Below, piece after piece: positions 28,432-38,193 of a DNA stretch of 64,000 nucleotides. The notes beneath the pieces were generated by a model. It saw nothing but the letters and a program-made list of their open reading frames with translations, did no database searches and had not been told where the DNA came from. The stretch's first letter is position 1; every line of letters starts with the position of its first letter. The translations under genes and the position numbers were made by a program. The stretch comes from Mycolicibacterium poriferae (GTDB lineage Bacteria; Actinomycetota; Actinomycetes; Mycobacteriales; Mycobacteriaceae), in contig NZ_AP022570.1 in the NCBI RefSeq assembly GCF_010728325.1, forward strand, positions 4,898,001-4,962,000, read 5' to 3'.

Positions 28432-28695
28432 CTACCGATATACGTCACGGCGGTGGGCGATATGGATGACGCGGACGACAATCCGGTCGTCGAAAACCTG
28501 GTACACAACCCTGAATTCGCCGCGTCGTGCGGAGTGCCGGCCATCCAACTGGCCCCGCAGCGGCTTGCCCACCCGGTATGGACTGTCTGCCAACGGACCT
28601 CGAATGAACTCCCAACACGCGACCGCCACGGCTTCTGGAAGAACCTCGGTCAGTGCCCTCTTTGCGGCGCTGGTGAGCTCGACGCGATAGGTCAC
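28432..28695 (-). CDS. RelE/ParE-superfamily toxin
   Basis: An 87-residue basic protein with the RelE fold signature (LTSAAKRAL, GKPLRGQLDGRHSARRGEFRVVYQV, HIAHRRDVYR). The Arg and His residues near the end match RelE-type mRNA interferases that cut mRNA on the ribosome. Its ATG overlaps the antitoxin stop by 4 bp. Confidence 0.9.
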   Translation of the reverse strand: MTYRVELTSAAKRALTEVLPEAVAVACWEFIRGPLADSPYRVGKPLRGQLDGRHSARRGEFRVVYQVFDDRIVVRVIHIAHRRDVYR

Positions 28696-28976
28696 CGCGG
28701 CAGACGCCCGGTGGCGCGCATCTCCTCGGTCACCTCGTCAAGGGTGAAGATCTCGCCCCGCTCGGCCTCGGCCTCGGCTGCCCGAACGTCACGCATCAAG
28801 TCCTGGTCGCTGAGAATCGCCAGCGTCTCCATGATCGAGTCGTAGTCGTCAGCCCCGAGAATCACCGCGGCACGACGACCCTGACGGGTGACCTCGATAC
28901 GCTCATGGGTGCGGACAGCTTCGTCGACGAGCTTAGACAAGTTGGCCCGCACTTCGGCCAAGGGCAGTGTCGTCAT
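28692..28976 (-). CDS. Phd/YefM-type antitoxin of RelBE-like module
   Basis: A 94-residue antitoxin with the Phd/YefM N-terminal DNA-binding part (LPLAEVRANLSKLVDEA, RRAAVILGADDY) and an acidic C-terminal helix that would wrap the toxin. It precedes the toxin in the operon and probably represses it. A leaderless-type promoter sits directly before its ATG, which would favour steady antitoxin supply. Confidence 0.9.
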   Translation of the reverse strand: MTTLPLAEVRANLSKLVDEAVRTHERIEVTRQGRRAAVILGADDYDSIMETLAILSDQDLMRDVRAAEAEAERGEIFTLDEVTEEMRATGRLPR

Positions 28977-28983
28977 GTACAGA

Positions 28984-28989
28984 ATTCTA
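28984..28989 (-). promoter_or_regulatory. -10 element for leaderless antitoxin-toxin transcript
   Basis: TAGAAT on the minus strand, 7 nt before the antitoxin ATG. The same hexamer and flank (CAGAATTCTAG on the plus strand) occurs at the TetR gene near 19050. Confidence 0.6.
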
Positions 28990-29045
28990 GCGTGATCGCC
29001 GAGACCTGGACGTGTTCAAACGAGGGCGAGCGCGGACGCGCCACC

Positions 29046-29051
29046 TAGAGT
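29046..29051 (+). promoter_or_regulatory. -10 element for leaderless methyltransferase
   Basis: TAGAGT, 7 nt before the GTG at 29059. Confidence 0.55.
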
Positions 29052-29058
29052 CGACCTC

Positions 29059-29661
29059 GTGACGGAAGCCGCTGTCAGGCGACGCTATGCCGAGGTTGCT
29101 GACGACTACACACGCATGTTCGGCACCGTCGCAAGCGTTCATCCTGACGACCTCCGATTCCTGGAACGCAATTTCACGCGATGCGACGGGACGATCCTCG
29201 ATGCCGGCTGCGGACCCGGCCACTTGACGGGCTACTTGACGAACCTCGGACTCAAAGCGGTGGGCTTGGATCTGGTCCCCGCTTTCGTCGAAACCGCCCG
29301 TGCACACTGGCCTGAGGTGGAGTTCGCCGTCGGCTCGATGTGTCCCCTGGATCTACCGAGCGGTTCACTCGGCGGGATTCTGGCTTGGTACTCCCTGATC
29401 CACTACGAACCCGCCGTCGTCGCAGAAGTTCTTCGATCGTTTCGTTCCCGGCTGTGCGACAACGGAATTCTCGTTATCGGCTTGTTCGACGGTGATGACG
29501 TCGAGCCCTTCGAACACAAGGTCGCTACCGCCTATCGGTGGCCCGTCGACGCAATGTCAGAGATGCTGTCGGCGACCGGGTTCGTCGAGGTGGATCGCTT
29601 ACGTCGACCGGGTACGGGTCTGGTCAGACCGCACGCCGCGCTCGCTCTCCACGCCCGGTGA
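29059..29661 (+). CDS. SAM-dependent class I methyltransferase
   Basis: A 200-residue methyltransferase. The SAM-binding motif ILDAGCGPGHLTGYL is at about residues 47-61, an acidic end of strand 2 follows (AVGLDL), and a post-II motif with AWYSLIHYEP. The substrate cannot be predicted. The GTG start is supported by the -10 element. It belongs to the accessory run between the insertion sequence and ychF. Confidence 0.9.
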   Translation: MTEAAVRRRYAEVADDYTRMFGTVASVHPDDLRFLERNFTRCDGTILDAGCGPGHLTGYLTNLGLKAVGLDLVPAFVETARAHWPEVEFAVGSMCPLDLPSGSLGGILAWYSLIHYEPAVVAEVLRSFRSRLCDNGILVIGLFDGDDVEPFEHKVATAYRWPVDAMSEMLSATGFVEVDRLRRPGTGLVRPHAALALHAR

Positions 29662-29687
29662 GATCAAGACGTTGAACGGGAATCCGT

Positions 29688-30761
29688 CTAGACGTTGAAC
29701 CGGAACTCCACGACATCGCCGTCGGCCATCACGTAGTCCTTGCCTTCCATGCGCACCTTGCCCGCGGCCTTGGCGGCGGCCATCGAACCGGCGGCCACCA
29801 GGTCGTCGAAGGACACGATCTCGGCCTTGATGAAGCCCTTCTCGAAGTCGGAATGGATGACCCCGGCGGCTTTGGGCGCGGTGTCACCCTGGTGAATCGT
29901 CCACGCGCGGGCCTCTTTCGGGCCGGCGGTCAGGTAGGTCTGCAACTTCAGCGTGTGAAAACCGGCGCGCGCCAACGCATCCAGCCCGCGCTCGGTCTGG
30001 CCGATCGACTCCAGCAGTTCGGCGGCGGACTCGTCGTCGAGCTCCTGCAATTCCGCTTCGATCTTGGCGTCGAGAAACACCGCATCCGCCGGCGCGACCA
30101 GCTCGCGCAGTTCGGCGACGCGCGTCGCGTCGGTGAGCACCGACTCGTCGGCGTTGAACACGTACAGGAACGGCTTGGAGGTCAACAGGTTCAGTTCCCG
30201 CAGCAGCGAGACGTCCGCGCCGGCGGAGAACAGGGTCTTGCCGCTGTCGAGGACCTCCTGGGCGGCGACCGCCGCGTCGTGGACGGGCCGGCGATCCTTG
30301 TGGGTGCGCGCCTCCTTCTCCAACCGCGGCACCGCCCGCTCCAGGGTCTGCATGTCGGCCAGGATCAGCTCGGTCTCGATGATCTCGATGTCGGACTTGG
30401 GATCGACCTTGCCGTCGACGTGCACCACGTCGTCGTCGGCGAACACCCGCACCACCTGGCAGATGGCGTCGCTCTCACGGATGTTGGCCAGGAACTTGTT
30501 GCCCAGGCCGGCACCCTCGGAGGCGCCCTTGACGATCCCGGCGATGTCGACGAACGTCACCGGGGCGGGCACGATCTTCTCCGAGCCGAAGATCTTGGCC
30601 AGCTCGTCCAGGCGGGGATCGGGCAGGGCGACCACCCCCTCGTTGGGTTCGATGGTCGCGAACGGGTAGTTCGCCGCCAGCACCTCGTTACGGGTCAGCG
30701 CATTGAACAACGTCGATTTTCCGACGTTGGGTAGTCCGACGATTCCCAGATTCAAGCCCAC
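29688..30761 (-). CDS. ychF: YchF, Obg-like ATPase
   Basis: A 357-residue P-loop NTPase of the Obg/YchF group, which binds ATP and the ribosome and is linked to stress responses. Walker A is GLPNVGKST; the middle holds a coiled-coil arm (residues about 130-190) and the C-terminus is a TGS domain ending in [10 protein letters not shown]. The GTG start at 30761 gives the usual length; the frame is open much further upstream without homology. Divergent from the DUF6542 gene by 82 bp. Confidence 0.96.
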   Translation of the reverse strand: MGLNLGIVGLPNVGKSTLFNALTRNEVLAANYPFATIEPNEGVVALPDPRLDELAKIFGSEKIVPAPVTFVDIAGIVKGASEGAGLGNKFLANIRESDAICQVVRVFADDDVVHVDGKVDPKSDIEIIETELILADMQTLERAVPRLEKEARTHKDRRPVHDAAVAAQEVLDSGKTLFSAGADVSLLRELNLLTSKPFLYVFNADESVLTDATRVAELRELVAPADAVFLDAKIEAELQELDDESAAELLESIGQTERGLDALARAGFHTLKLQTYLTAGPKEARAWTIHQGDTAPKAAGVIHSDFEKGFIKAEIVSFDDLVAAGSMAAAKAAGKVRMEGKDYVMADGDVVEFRFNV

Positions 30762-30831
30762 GGAGTCCACAGTCTGCCAGATGTGATCGCCACGCCCCCG
30801 AGCGCTGGCGGCGTCTGATTGCCCGAGCCGG

Positions 30832-30837
30832 TACGGT
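30832..30837 (+). promoter_or_regulatory. -10 element for leaderless DUF6542 gene
   Basis: TACGGT, 6 nt before the GTG at 30844. Confidence 0.5.
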
Positions 30838-30843
30838 CGACGT

Positions 30844-32028
30844 GTGTCAGGACAGCGCGCGCGGCCGTCGGTGGCGGCCGACAACCGGTCTGCGCACCCC
30901 AACATTCCCGGTGTTCCGTGGTGGGGTGCCGTCCTGATCGCTGTCGTCGCATCCGCTGCCGGCTTCGCCGTCGACGCCGGTTCCGGCAACGGGGAACTGA
31001 CCGCGGTGTTCGCCACGCTGTTCGTGCTCGGTTGTCTGGCCGCGGTGCTCGCGGTGCGGCGCAACGGACTGTTCACCGCCGTCATCCAGCCGCCGCTGAT
31101 CTTGTTCGTGGTGGTGCCCGGGGCCTATTTCCTGATGCACCGCGACTCGATCGAAGGGCTCAAGGACATCCTGATCAACTGCGGTTACCCGCTGATCGAG
31201 CGGTTCCCGCTGATGTTCTTCACCTCCGCCGCGGTGCTGCTGATCGGCCTCGCCCGCTGGCACCTCGGTCAGGCGTCCGGTCAGCCGACGGGCCAGTCGG
31301 CCAGCCGCGACGACACCGGTACCGCCAGCCGGCCCGCGCGTGGTGCGACGGCTAAGGCAGGTCGTCTGCCGGCGATGGTCGCCGCGGTGTTCGGCGGCCG
31401 GTCGGCCGCCACGGCCACAGCAGCCAAGGCGGCCACGACCGCCAAGGCCACCGGAGACGAGGCGCCCCCGAGGCGCCGCCGCCAGCAGGACCGCCGCTCC
31501 GCCTCAGCGCAACGCTCGGCATCCCGCTCGGCGCGCGGCGATCGCCAGCGCTCCAAACCCGCCGCCCGCCGACCCCGGCCCGACGAGACCGACATCATCG
31601 AGCAGGTGGCCACCGACCGTCCCCGCCGGCGCCGGCCGCGTCCGGAGGACGCACCGCCGCCGGATCAACGGCGCCGGACCAGGAGCACCTCGGCCCGCGA
31701 GCCCCGCCGGGCCGCGCCGGACAACGACCGTCGGGTGCCGTACGACCGCGCCGAGCGAGCCGACCGTGAGCGTCCGCCGCAACGGCGCAGCCGCTACAAC
31801 GGCTACGAAGGGTACGAGACGTTCGGCGGCTACGACCGCTATGACCGCTACGACCGCCCCGACCTCGGCTACGAACCTCGCCGTGAACCTCCGCAGCAGC
31901 GGGGCAACGGCACCCATCACCCGGTGTCACGGGTGCGCTACCGGGGTGCGGAGGACGCCGACGAACGCGTCGAACACCGCCGACGTGCGCGCGGCAACGA
32001 CGCCGACCGGTGGGAGTACGACATCTAG
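30844..32028 (+). CDS. DUF6542 membrane protein with long Arg-rich tail
   Basis: A 394-residue protein. The first about 145 residues hold four hydrophobic segments typical of the DUF6542 domain of mycobacteria (PWWGAVLIAVVASAAGFAVD at the start). The rest is Arg/Pro/Asp-rich and low in complexity, with a Tyr-rich stretch (GYDRYDRYDR) near residue 330. Function unknown; the tail looks disordered and could bind nucleic acid or an acidic partner. Its stop overlaps that of the convergent PBP gene in CTAG. Confidence 0.8.
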   Translation: MSGQRARPSVAADNRSAHPNIPGVPWWGAVLIAVVASAAGFAVDAGSGNGELTAVFATLFVLGCLAAVLAVRRNGLFTAVIQPPLILFVVVPGAYFLMHRDSIEGLKDILINCGYPLIERFPLMFFTSAAVLLIGLARWHLGQASGQPTGQSASRDDTGTASRPARGATAKAGRLPAMVAAVFGGRSAATATAAKAATTAKATGDEAPPRRRRQQDRRSASAQRSASRSARGDRQRSKPAARRPRPDETDIIEQVATDRPRRRRPRPEDAPPPDQRRRTRSTSAREPRRAAPDNDRRVPYDRAERADRERPPQRRSRYNGYEGYETFGGYDRYDRYDRPDLGYEPRREPPQQRGNGTHHPVSRVRYRGAEDADERVEHRRRARGNDADRWEYDI

Positions 32029-33854
32029 GCGACGGTCCGCAGGAACCGTCCCGCCGCGTCGACCGCGGGCGTTGAACTGCCGGCGTCGCTGACGAACACC
32101 GCGAGCGCGAGGTCGCCGGCGATGCCGACGAACCAGCCGTGCGCCCGCTGGTCGTCATTCTGGACGTTGATGTATTCCGCGGTTCCGGTCTTGCCGAGCA
32201 GCCCGGGGATGTCCTGGAGCTGACTGGCGGTGCCGTCGGTGATCGTCTCGCGCATCATCGCCTGCACCTGGTCGTCGATCTGCGCGGGCAGCGGTTCCGG
32301 GGTGCGGTCGGCGACCCCGGGTTGTCTCTCGACGATGGCCGGCGCCGGTACCGAGCCGTGCGCCAAGGTCGCGGCCACCAGCGCCATGCCGAACGGCGAC
32401 GCCGTGACCTGCCCCTGACCGATGCCCTCCTCGACGCGCAGCGCCGACGACTCCGCGACGGGCACCGAACCGGTGACGGTGGTCATTCCCGGTGCCACAT
32501 AGTCGATGCCCAGGCCGAGCTGCGCCGCGGCATCGGTGAGCGCGTCCGGCGGGAGGTTCACCGCGAGCCGGCCCATCGTGGTGTTGCAGGACCGGGCGAA
32601 CGCGGTGTGCAGCGGCACCTGACCGAGCTCGAACTCGTCGTCGTTGGGGATCTGCCTGCCCTCGATGTTCTCGGTGCCGGGGCAGTTGACGATCGTGTCC
32701 GGCGTGACCTGCCCGGCCTGCAGCGCCGCCGAGACGGTCACCGTCTTGAACGTCGACCCGGGCGGGTACAGCCCGGTCAGGGCGATCGGCCCCTGCGCAT
32801 CGGCCGGCGCGTTCTGCCCGACGGCCAGCAGGTTCCCGGTCGACGGCTGGATGGCCACGAGGGCGGCCGGGGTGCCCAGCGGCGCCAACGCGTCCTCGGC
32901 GGCCCGCTGCATGCCGATGTCGAGGGTGCTGGCGATGTCGCCGACGGGTTCGGCGTCCTGCCCGCCCACTCGCTGCGGCCCGGCGGACGTCTGGGCGGTC
33001 ACTGCCCACCCGGCCGCGGCATCGGTGCGTTGCTGCCACAGATCGGCCAGCCCGGACAGCGTGGGCGAGGTCAGCGCGCGGTCGGTGGCCAGCAGCCGCA
33101 GTTGGGGCCGCAACGTCACGCCGGGCAGCGCCGTCAGCGCCGCCTCGATCGGAGTGAGGTCCTCCTCACGCAACGTGACGGCCGTGACGGGGGCACCGGC
33201 GGCGGCCCCCACATCGGCTGCCAGGGATTCGGCGGTGATGGTCGGGGCGATCGGGTTCAGCAACGCGGCAACCGCCGCGACGTCAGCGTCGGATGCCACG
33301 TCGACCAGCGTGACGACGTGCTGGGTCAGCAGCTCGGCACCGGTGCGGTCCAGCACCCGGGCGGCCGGTTGCGGCACGAGCGTCGAGTAGGCCAGCGGCC
33401 CGGCGTCCAACCCGGGCGCGACGACCGCCGGATCCCACCGGATCTTCCACTCCTGTCCGTCGGCGGTTGCCTCGCCGTCGGTGGTGTAGGTCCACTCGTG
33501 CGCGTCGTCAGGCCCGAACGTCCACGTCGCGCCGAGCGCGAACCCGCCTTCGGAGTCCACCGCGTGCACCCGATCGGGCCGGAAGGTGACGTCGCTGCCG
33601 AGACTGGCGAACAACTCGCCCAGCGTGGCCGACGCGGCGGCCGGGTCGGAAGTCAGGTCGGCGGCGGCGTCGGCGTCACCGCGGCTGAGGGCCTCGGCGA
33701 AGGAACGCACCGTCGCGTCGAGCCGGTCCTCGGCGTCGCTGCAGCCCGCGAGCACCATGGTGACCGCGAGGAGCAACGACATCGGCCAGCGCGCAGCCGC
33801 CCCGACGTGTCGCAGGCGCGCTCTTCTCGGATGTGTTCGGTGGGCGGATCTCAC
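32025..33854 (-). CDS. PBP-lipo-type penicillin-binding protein (D,D-transpeptidase)
   Basis: A 609-residue lipoprotein-type class B penicillin-binding protein that would cross-link peptidoglycan outside the membrane. A lipobox (VLAGC, Cys about residue 38) is followed by a MecA_N/NTF2-like domain (about 40-150) and the transpeptidase with STFK, SCN and KTGTAE motifs, all intact. Translation may start at the ATG 24 codons in. It lies 28 bp behind ispH on the same strand and may be co-transcribed. In M. tuberculosis the PBP-lipo gene I know (Rv2864c) is elsewhere, so this may be an extra paralogue. Confidence 0.9.
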   Translation of the reverse strand: MRSAHRTHPRRARLRHVGAAARWPMSLLLAVTMVLAGCSDAEDRLDATVRSFAEALSRGDADAAADLTSDPAAASATLGELFASLGSDVTFRPDRVHAVDSEGGFALGATWTFGPDDAHEWTYTTDGEATADGQEWKIRWDPAVVAPGLDAGPLAYSTLVPQPAARVLDRTGAELLTQHVVTLVDVASDADVAAVAALLNPIAPTITAESLAADVGAAAGAPVTAVTLREEDLTPIEAALTALPGVTLRPQLRLLATDRALTSPTLSGLADLWQQRTDAAAGWAVTAQTSAGPQRVGGQDAEPVGDIASTLDIGMQRAAEDALAPLGTPAALVAIQPSTGNLLAVGQNAPADAQGPIALTGLYPPGSTFKTVTVSAALQAGQVTPDTIVNCPGTENIEGRQIPNDDEFELGQVPLHTAFARSCNTTMGRLAVNLPPDALTDAAAQLGLGIDYVAPGMTTVTGSVPVAESSALRVEEGIGQGQVTASPFGMALVAATLAHGSVPAPAIVERQPGVADRTPEPLPAQIDDQVQAMMRETITDGTASQLQDIPGLLGKTGTAEYINVQNDDQRAHGWFVGIAGDLALAVFVSDAGSSTPAVDAAGRFLRTVA

Positions 33855-33882
33855 GTTCGACGAACGTACCCGCGCTCACTGA

Positions 33883-34899
33883 CTAGTTACTGCGCGCCGG
33901 CCGGATCTCGCGGGGCAGAGCGAACACCAGCGTCTCGTTGGCGGTGGTCACCGGCTGCACGACGTCGTAGCCGTGTTCGGCGAGACGCTCGAGAACACCG
34001 CGGACCAGGATCTCGGGCACCGAGGCACCCGAGGTGACGCCGACGGTGGTCACGCCGTCGAACCAGCCCGGGTCGACGTCGTCGGCGTAATCCACCAGGT
34101 AGGAGGCGTCCGCGCCGGCACCGAGGGCCACCTCGACCAGCCGCACCGAGTTCGACGAATTGCGTGAGCCCACCACGATGACCAGCTCACATTCCGGGGC
34201 CATCGCCTTGACCGCCACCTGACGGTTCTGGGTGGCGTAGCAGATGTCGTCGCTGGGCGGATCCTGCAGCGTCGGGAACTTCTCCCGCAGCCGGCGCACG
34301 GTCTCCATCGTCTCGTCGACCGACAGCGTGGTCTGCGACAGCCAGATCACCTTGTCCGGATCACGCACGGTGACGCCGTCGACGGCGTCGGGGTTGTCGA
34401 CCACCTGCACATGGTCGGGGGCTTCACCGGCGGTCCCGACCACTTCCTCGTGGCCCTCATGGCCGATGAGCAGGATGTCGTAGTCGTCGCGGGCGAATCG
34501 CTTGGCCTCGTTGTGAACCTTGGTGACCAGCGGGCAGGTGGCGTCGATGACCTGTAGGTCGCGTTCCTTGGCGTTGACGTGCACCGTCGGCGCGACGCCG
34601 TGCGCCGAGAACACCACGATCGCGCCCTCGGGCACCTCGTCGGTCTCGTCGACGAACACCGCACCGGCCGCGGCCAGGGTCTCGACGACGTGGCGGTTGT
34701 GCACGATCTCGTGGCGGACGTACACCGGCGCGCCGTGCTTCTCCAGCGCCCGCTCGACGGTCTCTACGGCCCGGTCCACACCGGCGCAGTATCCGCGAGG
34801 TTCGGCCAGCAGCACCCGCTTGCCCGTGACGCCACCGGCGACCGAGCCCAGCGCACTCTGGCTGGAGCCGGGGATCCCCATGTTGACAGTCGGTGGCAT
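33883..34899 (-). CDS. ispH: IspH, 4-hydroxy-3-methylbut-2-enyl diphosphate reductase
   Basis: Last enzyme of the MEP isoprenoid pathway: an iron-sulfur enzyme making IPP and DMAPP. 338 residues. The three cluster cysteines are in [18 protein letters not shown] and DDICYATQN, and the catalytic Glu lies in TTANET. The ATG at 34899 is supported by TACCCT 7 nt upstream and by the family start; an in-frame ATG six codons later is less likely. Divergent from the lipid-droplet protein gene. Confidence 0.97.
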   Translation of the reverse strand: MPPTVNMGIPGSSQSALGSVAGGVTGKRVLLAEPRGYCAGVDRAVETVERALEKHGAPVYVRHEIVHNRHVVETLAAAGAVFVDETDEVPEGAIVVFSAHGVAPTVHVNAKERDLQVIDATCPLVTKVHNEAKRFARDDYDILLIGHEGHEEVVGTAGEAPDHVQVVDNPDAVDGVTVRDPDKVIWLSQTTLSVDETMETVRRLREKFPTLQDPPSDDICYATQNRQVAVKAMAPECELVIVVGSRNSSNSVRLVEVALGAGADASYLVDYADDVDPGWFDGVTTVGVTSGASVPEILVRGVLERLAEHGYDVVQPVTTANETLVFALPREIRPARSN

Positions 34900-34906
34900 G
34901 GGTTCC

Positions 34907-34912
34907 AGGGTA
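34907..34912 (-). promoter_or_regulatory. -10 element for leaderless ispH
   Basis: TACCCT on the minus strand, 7 nt before the ispH ATG. Confidence 0.5.
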
Positions 34913-34940
34913 CTGATCGTCCCCGGTCGCCGCCCAGCCG

Positions 34941-34946
34941 TAGGCT
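34941..34946 (+). promoter_or_regulatory. -10 element for leaderless lipid-droplet protein gene
   Basis: TAGGCT, 6 nt before the ATG at 34953. Confidence 0.55.
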
Positions 34947-34952
34947 GTGGCC

Positions 34953-35525
34953 ATGGCAACTGCACCGTATGGGGTCCGGCTGCTCGTCGGGGCGGCGGCG
35001 ACCGCCATCGAGGAAACCCGCAAGCTCCCCCAGACCATCTTGATGTATCCGATGACTCTGGCCAGCCAGGTGGCATCGCTGGTGATGAAGGTGCAGCAGG
35101 ATGTCGCCGTCCTGGTGATCAAGGGTGACGAGACGCTGGAGACGTTCTTCCCACCCAAGGACGAGCAACCGGAGTGGGCCACGTTCGACGACGATCTGCC
35201 CGGCGGTTCGGCCGGCGGGGGCGACGTGGTGGATCTGCCGGTGCGCGAGGGCGCCCGCATGACCGAGGGCCGGTATGCGCTGTTCAGCAGCGAGCCGGAG
35301 ACCCCGAGCGAGACCACGACCGAGCAGCCCGCCCCTGCGGATGTGCCCGAGATCGTCACTGAGCTCGAGTACGAATCGCTGACCCTGGCGCAGTTGCGGG
35401 CGCGGTTGACGTCGCTGCGCATCGGCGATCTGGAGGCCCTGCTGTCCTACGAGGAGGCCACCAAGGCTCGGGCGCCGTTCCAGACGCTGCTGGCCAACAG
35501 GATCACCCGCGCCTCCGCGAAGTGA
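34953..35525 (+). CDS. Lipid droplet-associated protein (Rv1109c-like)
   Basis: A 190-residue protein with an N-terminal amphipathic/hydrophobic part ([20 protein letters not shown] and [20 protein letters not shown]) that resembles mycobacterial lipid-droplet-associated proteins. An acidic linker follows, then a C-terminal helix pair typical of the rho-N/SAP-like segment ([20 protein letters not shown]). Probably coats triacylglycerol inclusions. It is first in a run with xseA, xseB and hsd, each close behind the other. Confidence 0.85.
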   Translation: MATAPYGVRLLVGAAATAIEETRKLPQTILMYPMTLASQVASLVMKVQQDVAVLVIKGDETLETFFPPKDEQPEWATFDDDLPGGSAGGGDVVDLPVREGARMTEGRYALFSSEPETPSETTTEQPAPADVPEIVTELEYESLTLAQLRARLTSLRIGDLEALLSYEEATKARAPFQTLLANRITRASAK

Positions 35526-35547
35526 GCGCGCCGGCGGGCTCGGCCCG

Positions 35548-36816
35548 ATGACGGAGCCGCCTCAGGGGCAGTCGGCAGACAATCCGTTCCCGGTCCGTGG
35601 CGTGGCCATCCGGGTCGCGGGCTGGATCGACAAGCTCGGCGCGGTGTGGGTCGAAGGCCAGATCGCCCAGCTGACGCTGCGGCCGAACTCCAACACGGCG
35701 TTCATCACGTTGCGTGACCCGGCTGCGGACATGTCGCTGTCGTTGACCTGCCCGCGGGATCTGGTCGTCAACGCCCCGGTGCGGATGACCGACGGCACCC
35801 AGGTGATCGTGTTCGGCAAACCGAATTTCTACACCGGACGCGGCACGTTCTCCCTGCGAGTCAGCGAGATCCGGGCCGTCGGGATCGGTGAACTGCTCGC
35901 GCGCATCGAACGGCTGCGCCGGCTGCTCGATGCCGAGGGCCTGTTCGATCCGCGGCTCAAGCGCTCGTTGCCGTTCCTGCCCGACACCATCGGCCTGATC
36001 ACCGGCCGCGCGTCGGCGGCCGAGCACGACATCATGGCGGTCACCACCGGGCGCTGGCCGGCGGTGCGCTTTTCGGTGCGCCACACGGTGGTGCAGGGAC
36101 CCAATGCGGTGCCGCAGATCGTCGAGGCGCTCCGGGGCCTCGACGCCGACCCTGCCGTTGACGTCATCGTCCTGGCCCGTGGCGGCGGCAGCGTCGAAGA
36201 TCTGCTGCCGTTCTCCGATGAGACGTTGTGTCGCGAGATCGCGCGCTGCACGACGCCGGTGGTCAGCGCGATCGGCCACGAACCGGACAACCCGCTGTGC
36301 GATCTGGTCGCCGATGTCCGGGCGGCGACGCCGACCGACGCGGCCAAGCGGATCGTCCCGGACACCGGCGCCGAGCAGGCACTGGTCAAGGATCTGCGCT
36401 CACGTAGCGCACGGGCGCTGCGCAACTGGGTCAACCGGGAACAGCACGCCGTGACGCAGCTGCGCAGCAGACCCGTGCTGGCCCGTCCACTCGAGGCGAT
36501 CGACGCCCGCGGCGAGGAGATCCACCGCGCGCGGCGCACCGCCCGCCGCGACATCACCCGGCTGCTGGCAGCCGAGTCGGATCGGGTCGGGCATCTGGCT
36601 GCGCGGCTGGCCACGCTCGGCCCGGCGGCCACGCTGGCCCGCGGCTACGCGGTGGTGCAGGGACTGCCCACCGACGGGCCGCCGCATGTGCTGCACTCGG
36701 TGAACGACGCCCCCGCGGGCGCCCGGTTGCGCATCCGGGTGGCCGACGGGGCGCTCACGGCGCTCAGTAAAGGCGCAGTCGACGACGAGCAGGGAGGCGC
36801 CGATGAAGCCCATTAG
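35548..36816 (+). CDS. xseA: XseA, exodeoxyribonuclease VII large subunit
   Basis: A 422-residue subunit of the nuclease that degrades single-stranded DNA in both directions. An N-terminal OB-fold (about 15-110, VEGQIAQL), the catalytic region with [12 protein letters not shown] and [15 protein letters not shown], and a coiled-coil C-terminus that binds XseB are all present. The ATG is 22 bp after the previous stop; the end overlaps xseB by 14 bp. Confidence 0.97.
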   Translation: MTEPPQGQSADNPFPVRGVAIRVAGWIDKLGAVWVEGQIAQLTLRPNSNTAFITLRDPAADMSLSLTCPRDLVVNAPVRMTDGTQVIVFGKPNFYTGRGTFSLRVSEIRAVGIGELLARIERLRRLLDAEGLFDPRLKRSLPFLPDTIGLITGRASAAEHDIMAVTTGRWPAVRFSVRHTVVQGPNAVPQIVEALRGLDADPAVDVIVLARGGGSVEDLLPFSDETLCREIARCTTPVVSAIGHEPDNPLCDLVADVRAATPTDAAKRIVPDTGAEQALVKDLRSRSARALRNWVNREQHAVTQLRSRPVLARPLEAIDARGEEIHRARRTARRDITRLLAAESDRVGHLAARLATLGPAATLARGYAVVQGLPTDGPPHVLHSVNDAPAGARLRIRVADGALTALSKGAVDDEQGGADEAH

Positions 36817-37015
36817 TGAACTCGGATACGAAGAAGCCCGCGATGAGCTGATCGACGTCGTGCAGCGCCTCGAGCATGGCGGGCTCGACCTCGACGCTTC
36901 TCTGGCGCTTTGGGAAAGAGGCGAAGAGCTGGCCAAATGCTGCGAAGAGCACCTGGCCGGAGCGCGCAAACGGGTCGAGCAGGCACTGGCCGCCAAAGAC
37001 GACGACGAAGGTTGA
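36803..37015 (+). CDS. xseB: XseB, exodeoxyribonuclease VII small subunit
   Basis: A 70-residue helical small subunit ([38 protein letters not shown]), normal length for the family. It overlaps xseA, which couples synthesis of the two parts. Confidence 0.96.
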   Translation: MKPISELGYEEARDELIDVVQRLEHGGLDLDASLALWERGEELAKCCEEHLAGARKRVEQALAAKDDDEG

Positions 37016-37050
37016 CAGCGGAAGCACCCAGCTGCCTCGGTCTGGCAAAT

Positions 37051-37064
37051 TGGAACACGTTTCA
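37051..37064 (+). promoter_or_regulatory. KstR-type box upstream of hsd
   Basis: TGGAACACGTTTCA fits TNNAACNNGTTNNA, the published operator of KstR, the TetR repressor of mycobacterial cholesterol catabolism, at every fixed position. It lies 3 bp before the -10 element and 16 bp before the hsd start, so bound KstR would block the promoter. Confidence 0.85.
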
Positions 37065-37066
37065 GT

Positions 37067-37072
37067 TAGGCT
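37067..37072 (+). promoter_or_regulatory. -10 element for leaderless hsd
   Basis: TAGGCT, 7 nt before the ATG at 37080 and just after the KstR-type box. Confidence 0.6.
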
Positions 37073-37079
37073 GCCCGGC

Positions 37080-38192
37080 ATGGCTGATGCGACGCTGCAG
37101 ACTGATCTGGGCCGGGTTCTGGTCACCGGCGGTTCGGGTTTCGTCGGTGCCAACCTGGTCACCGAGCTGCTGGAGCGGGGACTGGAGGTCCGCGCCTTCG
37201 ACCGGGTCGCGTCCCGGTTGCCCGAGCATCCTCGCCTCGAGGTGCTCGAGGGCGACATCACCGACACTGACGACGTCGCCGCCGCGGTCGACGGCATCGA
37301 CACGGTATTCCACACCGCCGCGATCATCGATCTGATGGGCGGCGGCTCCCCCTCCGGGGAGGCACGCAAACGCAGCTTCGCGGTCAATGTCACCGGCACC
37401 GAGAACCTCGTGCGCGCCGCCCAGAAAGCCGGTGTGCAGCGCTTCGTCTACACCGCCTCCAACAGCGTGGTCATGGGTGGCCAGGAGATCTCCGGCGGTG
37501 ACGAAACCCTGCCCTACACCGACCGATTCGCCGACCTGTACACCGAGACGAAGGTGGTGGCCGAGAAGTTCGTGCTGGGCCAGAACGGGGAGCAGGGCAT
37601 GCTGACCTGTTCGATCCGGCCCAGCGGCATCTGGGGCCGCGGCGATCAGACCATGTTCCGCAAGGTGTTCGAAAGCGTTCTCGCCGGCCACGTCAAGGTC
37701 CTGGTCGGCAGCAAGGAGGTCAAGCTCGACAACTCCTACGTGCACAACCTCGTTCACGGATTCATCCTCGCTGCGCAGCATCTGGTGCCCGGCGGCACCG
37801 CGCCCGGGCAGGCCTACTTCATCAACGACGGCGAGCCGATCAACATGTTCGAGTTCTCCCGGCCGGTGGTCGAGGCGTGCGGCGAGCGGCTGCCCACATT
37901 CCGGGTTCCCGGCCGGCTGGTGTGGATGGCCATGCGGGTATGGCAGTTCCTGCACTTCAAGATCGGCCTGCCCAAGCCGCTGCTGGAACCGCTTGCGGTG
38001 GAGCGGATCTACCTGGACAACTACTTCTCGATCGCGAAGGCGCAGCGTGACCTGGGTTACCAACCGCTGTACACCACCGAGCAGGCGCTCGAACACTGCC
38101 TGCCCTATTACGTCGAGCTGTTCGAGCGGATGAAGGCCGAGACGGGCGAACCCGTCGTGCACGCCGCCGCGCCGACACCGCCGAAGGGCTGA
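37080..38192 (+). CDS. hsd: 3-beta-hydroxysteroid dehydrogenase-type NAD(P)-dependent oxidoreductase
   Basis: A 370-residue extended SDR/epimerase-fold enzyme matching the mycobacterial 3beta-HSD (Rv1106c type), which oxidises cholesterol to cholest-4-en-3-one. The cofactor motif VTGGSGFVGAN is at about residue 15 and the catalytic YxxxK is YTETK (about residue 155). The frame is open upstream through xseB, but homology, the leaderless promoter and the KstR-type box fix the ATG at 37080. It ends 1 bp from the end of a convergent sulfatase gene. Confidence 0.92.
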   Translation: MADATLQTDLGRVLVTGGSGFVGANLVTELLERGLEVRAFDRVASRLPEHPRLEVLEGDITDTDDVAAAVDGIDTVFHTAAIIDLMGGGSPSGEARKRSFAVNVTGTENLVRAAQKAGVQRFVYTASNSVVMGGQEISGGDETLPYTDRFADLYTETKVVAEKFVLGQNGEQGMLTCSIRPSGIWGRGDQTMFRKVFESVLAGHVKVLVGSKEVKLDNSYVHNLVHGFILAAQHLVPGGTAPGQAYFINDGEPINMFEFSRPVVEACGERLPTFRVPGRLVWMAMRVWQFLHFKIGLPKPLLEPLAVERIYLDNYFSIAKAQRDLGYQPLYTTEQALEHCLPYYVELFERMKAETGEPVVHAAAPTPPKG

Positions 38193-38193
38193 T

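Noticed and set aside
28971..29040. Possible KstR-type box near TTGAACACGTCCA
   Set aside because: The second half-site is GTC rather than GTT, and the neighbours are a toxin-antitoxin pair and a methyltransferase.
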